64,000 bases of DNA from Gelatoporia subvermispora B (lineage: Eukaryota > Basidiomycota > Agaricomycetes > Polyporales > Gelatoporiaceae): positions 1,005,196-1,069,195 of the forward strand of contig KB445793.1 in NCBI GenBank assembly GCA_000320605.2, read 5' to 3'. Both the position numbers and the translations under genes were made by a program. Shown here piece by piece: positions 58,290-64,000 of this stretch. Positions within the stretch are counted from its first letter, which is position 1, and every line of letters begins with the position of its first letter. The notes beneath the pieces are model-generated. The model searched no databases, was not told the origin of the DNA, and worked only from the letters and a program-made list of their open reading frames with translations.

Positions 58290-60928
58290 ATGACAAGCAA
58301 CCGCAGTCGGTCATCGATGAAGAAACCATCATCAATAGTACATCGCCTCTTATGCTGCACTCCCGTTTCTGCATCTCCGCTTCTCAGCCCAGTTGAACAA
58401 GCTCCTGCCCAGCCATTCCCTCAAGTCCTTGCAGAGACTAATGGCTCCCTGCCGGCTGCCACTGGCGCGTCAGCAGCTTCTGTTCGCCCATCCTTCATCG
58501 CCTTTGAATGCCCATGGCTCTTCCCCAACACCCCGTATGACAACCATCCAGACGGCTTTTGGGATTTTCCAGAACGAGCGGGTTGGGTTCTGGATGGCCA
58601 GCGTGAGCGTCGCAAGTTCCCAAACGAAGTCGCTGACGCCTTGAGGCCGATCCTAAAGGAGCTGGATGCGAAGTACAAATGTCGGCAAAAAGCGGTGCCC
58701 CAATCTCTCGTCACCAGCAGGCCCGCGGACTCCCTCAGCATCAAGTGCTTCAGGGCGGAGGGGGGCGAGTCGTCGCTAAGCGATGAGGTCGCCTTTATAC
58801 AAGCTTGGCTCTTTTTCGGCGTCCACGCACAAGCCAATGCCATCACCGGCCTCCAGTCCGACCCCACCTCCGACTTCACCGTCAAAACCCACGCCGACGG
58901 CGCCGCCAGGACGCTTTCGACCGCCGCCCTAGACATCCTTCCACACCGGTGGGCCGCCGCGCTGAATGCGCTCGGCGAGCACGATCGCGCCCCGCGGTGG
59001 GCGCAGCTGCTCGAGGTCATCCAACATGCCGTCACCCTCCAGACCATAATCTCGACGCACAAGCCTGACCCGGAACTCGAGCCCCGCATGCTAACGTACG
59101 ACGAGTGCAAGGTCTTGCTCTCCATCCGCCTTCTCTTCCGCGCCGTTCTCCTTGCTCTCGTGCTTTCCATGCCAAGTTCGAATTCGGACTCGGGCGCGGG
59201 CGGCGCGGCGGTCGAGCTACTTCTGCACCCCGCGCTCGCGCAGGCGTTCCCCGCCGGCTGGGACGAGCTCAAGGACTTCGCGATCGACGAGATGCGCGCG
59301 GGCGGGTGGTGCGCGAGCGAGTGCCAGCTGCTCGAGCGCTACGACGGCGCGTACAACTTCTTCGCGGCGCGCCTGCGCGCGGGGCGCTGGCCGATGGACC
59401 ACGCGCGCTGCAGCGACTGGGTGTGCGTCGCGGACCAGGTCGACGAGCGTGTATATGAGACGATGCACGTCGAGCCAGGGTGCAGGTGCGTGGCGGTGCA
59501 GGTGCGGCCGGAGGAGCTGTGTGCGGTGTTGGATCGTGGGAAGGTCCCGAGGGTCACCGTGTCGAAGGACCTAAATGTTACTGTCGGTGATAGCGGGCCG
59601 TATGTCGCGATTTCGCACGTATGCAAGTACCCGGTTTAAGAATATGTTGGAGGGATGCTAACTAAACGTCGAACCCAGGGGCGCACGGTCTGGGGAATCC
59701 GAAGGAAAACGCGCTTCCTCAATGTCAGGTGCAGCGTTTGGCCAGCTACATGTCTGGGCTGAAGGCCGCCGGCGAGACAAGCGCCGTCTTATGGATGGAT
59801 ACGCTGTGCATTCCGGTGCACGAGAACTTCAAGTCGTACCGGAAGCAAGCTATCAAATTGATGAGCCAGACGTATCGAGAGGCATCAGCGGTCCTCGTCC
59901 TCGACAGAGAGCTTCAGAGGCTCGACACCTCCACTATTTCGCACCTGGAGCAGGACATGCTGAGTGCATTTGTCGGCTGGAGCCGTCGCCTCTGGACCTT
60001 GCAAGAAGCTGCGCTCGCAAACCGACTGTACGTCTAAACGCACGGTGCCCCGCACAAGCTCGAAACCGACGGCGCTTCAGGATTGTCCCTGCGCGACCGC
60101 CTGCTGGCACAGATCTGCTTCCGCGAAGACATTGCCGCTTTCATTCGCAGTCGCATCCCACCCATGGCGACGCTCCAGCAGACCGTCTTCGAATCGTCTA
60201 CCCCCACCGCTGCCTCCCCGCTCCCCATCTCCACCAGCACGACCGCGTTCCAGCGGCTCGCGCTCGCCGTGCAGCACCGCAGCACGAGCAAGCCTGAGGA
60301 CGAGCCCGTTATCCTCGCGATCACGTTTGGGCTGCCGCTTCGTACGATCCTCGACGCATCAGACCATGACGCACGCTTGGGGGCACTGCTCGTGCTCCTG
60401 CGCGATGTCCCCGCGGACGTCGTCTTCGCGGGCGCGTGGCCGGGCGAGCGGTGCGCGCGCGCGGGGTTCCGCTGGGCGCCGCGGAGCCTGCTGGGCTTCC
60501 CGCGCATCGAGCCGCGCGCCACTGCGTTCGGGCCTGGGGCGGTATGTGACGAGCTCGGGCTGCACGCATGCTACCAGGGGCTGCTCCTCGATACAAGTGC
60601 GGGAGGGGGAGGGAGGGTCTTGACTGGGGAGCGGTGGTACGCGGTCGATGAGATGTCGGGTATGAAGTACGAATTCCGACCCCATGGGGAGGGCGGGGCT
60701 GTGGTCCCGGAGAGGTGCGCGCTGCTATTCCGGGCGTATGGAATTGGGGGAGACACTGCTGTCGCGAGCATCGTGCGAGAGGGGCAAGAGGTCGGACAGG
60801 ACGAGGTGGAGGTGATTGTTGTCGGACACTGTGTGATGGTCGCGTCGGGAGGTCTTGAGTGTGCTGACGGGGTGCCTATTCTGCAAGGGAGGTTAACGAC
60901 TGGCGATCAGCGATGGCATGTCACGTAG
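58290..60928 (+). pseudogene. HET-domain gene with an in-frame stop
   Basis: Exon 1 is 58290-59622 and exon 2 starts at 59679; the join restores PYVAISHVWAHGLGNP, the HET-domain opening. It requires a GC donor (GCAAGT at 59623). HET motifs go on with LWMDTLCIPV, RKQAIKLMSQTYREASAVLVLD and RRLWTLQEAALANRLYV, then TAA at 60035-60037. The same frame stays open for another 297 codons (LRDRLLAQICF, ITFGLPLRTILDA, GFRWAPRSLLGFP) to TGA at 60926, so the gene appears to be an 860-codon HET protein with one nonsense codon. HET proteins trigger cell death on non-self fusion. An in-frame 123-bp splice (60028-60150) could bypass the stop; no transcript evidence is available. Confidence 0.75.
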
Positions 60929-61465
60929 GCTTTGTTGCAATGGGTTTCGACCGAGCTCAACACTGCTGTTTCTTGCGATGATTATGTATGATTTCTGACT
61001 CATGGCGCGACATGTCTGGTTTGATATGCTACACATCCGTGAGCGAGCACTTGATGCCCAGCAAGAGGACGTGTCGATCGCGATCTCGGCACTGATTGCC
61101 GTGGAATGACATAGAGGATATTTGACGAGTTTTGCAACGAGGATCTTTGTAAGTATATGCCTATACACGCGGTCAGCGAGCGATGAGGCTATGAAGATTG
61201 AGTATTGAAGGTTCCAAGAATGCATCTTGAACAGTCTCGCAATCTGTGCGTTAGGCTAACACGCGCTGATCACGAGACGATGGACGTGACAAGCGCGGCT
61301 CCTGCTCAAGTTCGGTTCCTTTCTCTTGACTCTTCGCCGTTGCGTAGCGTCTAACTCTGTAGCGCACGTCGTCTGCAACGGATATTGCGTCGACCGTGCA
61401 GGCGCCCAACAACCGCATCACCACTGCCAGCGATCCTGTGCCGCCTGGTGGTCGGCTTCGCCTCC
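60929..61465. other. Gap between HET and F-box pseudogene
   Basis: Nothing recognised. Confidence 0.4.
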
Positions 61466-62680
61466 ATGACGTTCGAACGTTTACCACCCGAGATCTGCGA
61501 AAAGATCATCGACGAGCTTTACGATGACCACCGAGCTCTCCAAGCATGCAACTCGCTTGGGCACAGATGGCTCCCAAGATCGCGCTACTGGCTATTTCGT
61601 CATCTCGATGTAATGTCTGCCGTCGAAAAGCAGCGTATGGAATAGATAGTCCAGGAAAACCCGCAAATCGGACAGTATGTGCTATCTATGCGTGTCCAGT
61701 TTATCGAAGATGCGCGATTTACCTATGATGATATGATATTCTGGTCTCTCCCACATATACCAAACATTGCGGAGTTGGAGTTGTGCGGAGCGCTCTGGAG
61801 GACTACAGAAGTTCTCCGACACGACATGCAACATCTGTGAACATTGCGCCTGGTAGACTGCATGTGTACATGGGATGCACTTCGCGCGGGACTTGAGAAC
61901 ATGGTTCAGCTCAAAGAGCTTCATTTCCTCGGCTATTCGACTATCCTCGAATCAAGAACAAGGACCATCCTGGAGCCCGTACAACATGACGCCCTCCCGC
62001 GCTTGCACACTGTCGTACTTGCTACAGACATATTCCCTCCCCGGGTATCTGCCATGTTCACTCGCAGGGGAGCAGCTGGGCTTAGGACTCTGTGCCTTGG
62101 CGCTGGAACCCCAGCTCCGGGGACTGAGCCTGTATGGCGGTGGTTCGACGATGCAGCTCCAACACTCAACACTCGAGTATCTTGGATTCAGCGTGACGGC
62201 CGGTACGGCCGGTACGTCCGCTTCACTCCTATCTTATTTTAGCGAGGTACTAACTCTTTGACACATGTAGCTGCTGATCTGCACATTGAGAAATGCACGT
62301 CTTTACGCCGGCTGGACCTATGCATACCGGATTTGCTCATAACTGCTGCGACCTTCGCAGACGTGCTCGCACGCACAACTGCACCGCTTTTAGTAGACAT
62401 ACGCATCGCAACCTCAGGATATGTTGTTCGATGGGACAGCGATTCCGCGACGCTGTCCACGCCTAAGTTCGGCACGTTAAAACGGGTTGTGCTTCGGCTC
62501 GCAGTAGATCCAAAGAGCCTTTTATATACACTTCTGGAGCGAGCCATCCGGTCGGCTTTATCGGCGGTTGAGGAACGGTGTGCACTGGTGCTCACATCTG
62601 GCCGTAGCGATCGATTCGAGACAATCCCTAGCATGGAGGCAAAAGTAGGTGGCAGCAGAGGTACACGGGCGAGTACGTAA
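61466..62680 (+). pseudogene. F-box pseudogene, subfamily 2
   Basis: Starts MTFERLPPEICEKIIDELYDDH...WLPRSRYWLFRHLDV; TAG at 61643-61645 interrupts the frame, after which ENPQIGQYVLSMRVQ continues. TGA at 61838-61840 replaces a Tyr codon of the 54-kb copy. Then TLRLVDCMCTWDALRAGLEN, RRGAAGLRTLCLGAG and WRWFDDAAPTLN follow; a tandem 7-bp duplication (aacactc twice, 62161-62174) shifts the frame before LEYLGF. After an intron, DLHIEKCTSLRRLDLCIP, a PKFGTLKRVVLRLA stretch and a stop at 62678-62680. It is the sister of the 54.0-kb pseudogene but with different lesions. Confidence 0.77.
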
Positions 62681-63775
62681 TGTATCCTTTCTGCTATGTA
62701 ACAAATCGGTACTGTATGGTTCGAGCTCTGCCTCAGTTGGCCATAATCTGGCCAAGAACATCTCGCCGATCGTGGCAGACAGTGATCGCGATCATCCCGT
62801 CATATGAAGTCATCGATGTCGTCCGATATGATCGCTACGAGACGCACACCTGACGCAGACTCACCCAGTTCATCGAATGTCTGCAAGCTTGTGTCTCGCA
62901 ATGTAACGCTCTATGCACGAGATCCTAGATCACATACGTTTGCGTTTGAGCTGCTGGCGCGTCGCCCACGACCCACCGTCGAAGGGCCTCCGGTGACTCT
63001 AGCGCCTACAAGTTCAACCGCTTCGCGTAAGGAGCAGCTGGAATTGCAGAAGAGAGGCCGCGCGTAATGTCACACGTTGCTGCGAGATACAACGTGCCAT
63101 ACTTGAATGAATGCATCTGGGATGGAGTAGAGGGACCGCGAATCTAGGCGTCAGCAGGGATAAGTTTCCATTCAGCCCGCCGCAGAGGTTACTACGTTCG
63201 CTAAACTGGAACATATAAAGGATACTAGTCGCAGACCAGGCAATCTTATTATAAGTCTCCCCTATATACTGTTCTCCATATGTTTGTCGTGAGGTCATTA
63301 CAAAATAATGGAGACTGTCGCATGCGCAGAAGCATGGTGAAGTTGTACGAAATATGCTAAACGGTGGATTGAATTCTCCATGTCGAGACTTGTGTGGTTG
63401 GTGATTGGTGAACGGGTGAATCAACACGCTCTTCTTTCAGGCGACATCTGTAGCTGCAACTTTATTATTTTGGCGCGCTCTACGATTACTAATGAGCGGG
63501 TACTTAGTTTTAGATCGGCGCACCAACAACCCCAAACTTGCGGGGCGCGAGATCGATCTTCCCTCTCCAGAGACGATGCATGATGCACAATCCAGCAGCT
63601 CAGATGCAGCGTGCGCAACCCACAATTCGGCCCCTGTGTTCACTGAAGTATTGACGCGGATAGCCACAGAAACGGGGATGGCCACCACCCGCAACGAAAT
63701 GCCGTAGAGTCATCGGCTGTAACCGCTCCTGCCTCTGAGGTCACTTTTCCTCATGGTTGTTATGGGGCTCAAGCC
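62681..63775. other. Gap before the last F-box gene
   Basis: No gene I can name. An ORF at 63492-63707 directly precedes the F-box frame and might be a first exon of that gene, but no splice pair joins them convincingly. Confidence 0.35.
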
Positions 63776-64000
63776 GTGCATATCATTCCGCAGCTTCCGG
63801 CGGAAGTGCGGGACATGGTCCTCGATGAAGTTTGGAATCAAGGCGACCGAATGGGTATCAAGATGTGCAGCTTAGTTTGTCGCGCTTGGGTCACGCGCTG
63901 TCGGCACTGGCTCTTCCAAGATGTGAAGCTCACTGTACCTCGTCTCGTGGACCGCTTTGAGCAGGTGCTAATAGGTAACCCTGATATTGGGGCCTTCGTT
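63776..64000 (+). CDS. F-box protein, N-terminal part, cut by window end
   Basis: The open frame reads IIPQLPAEVRDMVLDEVWNQ...KMCSLVCRAWVTRCRHWLFQDVKL and LIGNPDIGAFV, an F-box-like head followed by the NP-IG motif shared with the relatives at 54.0, 56.1 and 61.5 kb (TNPNIGGYI, NPQIGQY). No in-frame ATG lies close upstream, so the true start is probably in an earlier exon. It is incomplete at 64000; whether the gene is intact cannot be judged. Confidence 0.6.
   Translation, partial: MHIIPQLPAEVRDMVLDEVWNQGDRMGIKMCSLVCRAWVTRCRHWLFQDVKLTVPRLVDRFEQVLIGNPDIGAFV

Noticed and set aside
58421..59272. 283-codon minus-strand ORF
   Set aside because: Antisense shadow of HET exon 1; no motif.
60028..60080. 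Canonical-looking 53-bp intron over the HET stop codon
   Set aside because: It would shift the frame; the downstream protein clearly continues in the unspliced frame.

Overview
The window is nuclear DNA of a basidiomycete, most likely an Agaricomycete (mushroom or polypore class). The evidence is dense genes on both strands, each cut by many introns of about 46-70 bp with GTRNGT donors and YAG acceptors, plus lineage families I recognise: DUF6533 seven-transmembrane proteins, DUF6697 proteins, DUF4203 membrane proteins, HET-domain proteins, F-box expansions and a Plavaka-type DNA transposon remnant. I rebuilt exons by hand. For each intact model with a fixed start and stop, exon lengths sum to a multiple of three.

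Layout. 0-3.7 kb: a degenerate Plavaka transposase remnant ending beside a 97-bp near-perfect hairpin. 3.9-16.7 kb: housekeeping block with a DUF4203 membrane protein (-), the DEAH helicase DHR2/DHX33 (+, 10 exons) and the cohesin loader SCC2 (+, 29 exons, 2004 aa). 16.9-32.3 kb: an inverted duplication. A divergent pair DUF6533(-)/DUF6697(+) lies at 16.9-21.3 kb; its mirror image, DUF6697 pseudogene(-)/DUF6533(+), lies at 28.8-32.3 kb; a third DUF6533 gene sits at 27.1 kb. Between them are a SEC14-like lipid-transfer gene and the phosphorelay protein YPD1. 32.8-42.8 kb: RPAP3-like co-chaperone (-), a PA-TM-RING ubiquitin ligase (+), a three-finger CCCH protein (+), a tail-anchored heme oxygenase (+) and a short predicted secreted protein (-).

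43-64 kb is an accessory region: F-box genes and pseudogenes of at least three subfamilies on both strands (four apparently intact, one cut by the window edge, four broken), interrupted by a DHHC palmitoyltransferase and by a HET-domain gene with an in-frame TAA in its second exon. This looks like birth-and-death evolution of ubiquitin-adaptor and self/non-self recognition genes.

The most unusual signal is in the three DUF6533 paralogs. Each gene model needs two separate 2-nucleotide microexons, at the same two places in all three genes, to keep the reading frame; the flanking introns are of ordinary size (47-56 bp), and 11 of 13 exons have identical lengths in the three copies. I also found three GC-AG introns (SCC2, one DUF6533 gene, HET).

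Limits: no searches were run. Family names rest on recognised motifs, first exons may be missed where 5' ends lack homology cues, and splice models need transcript data.
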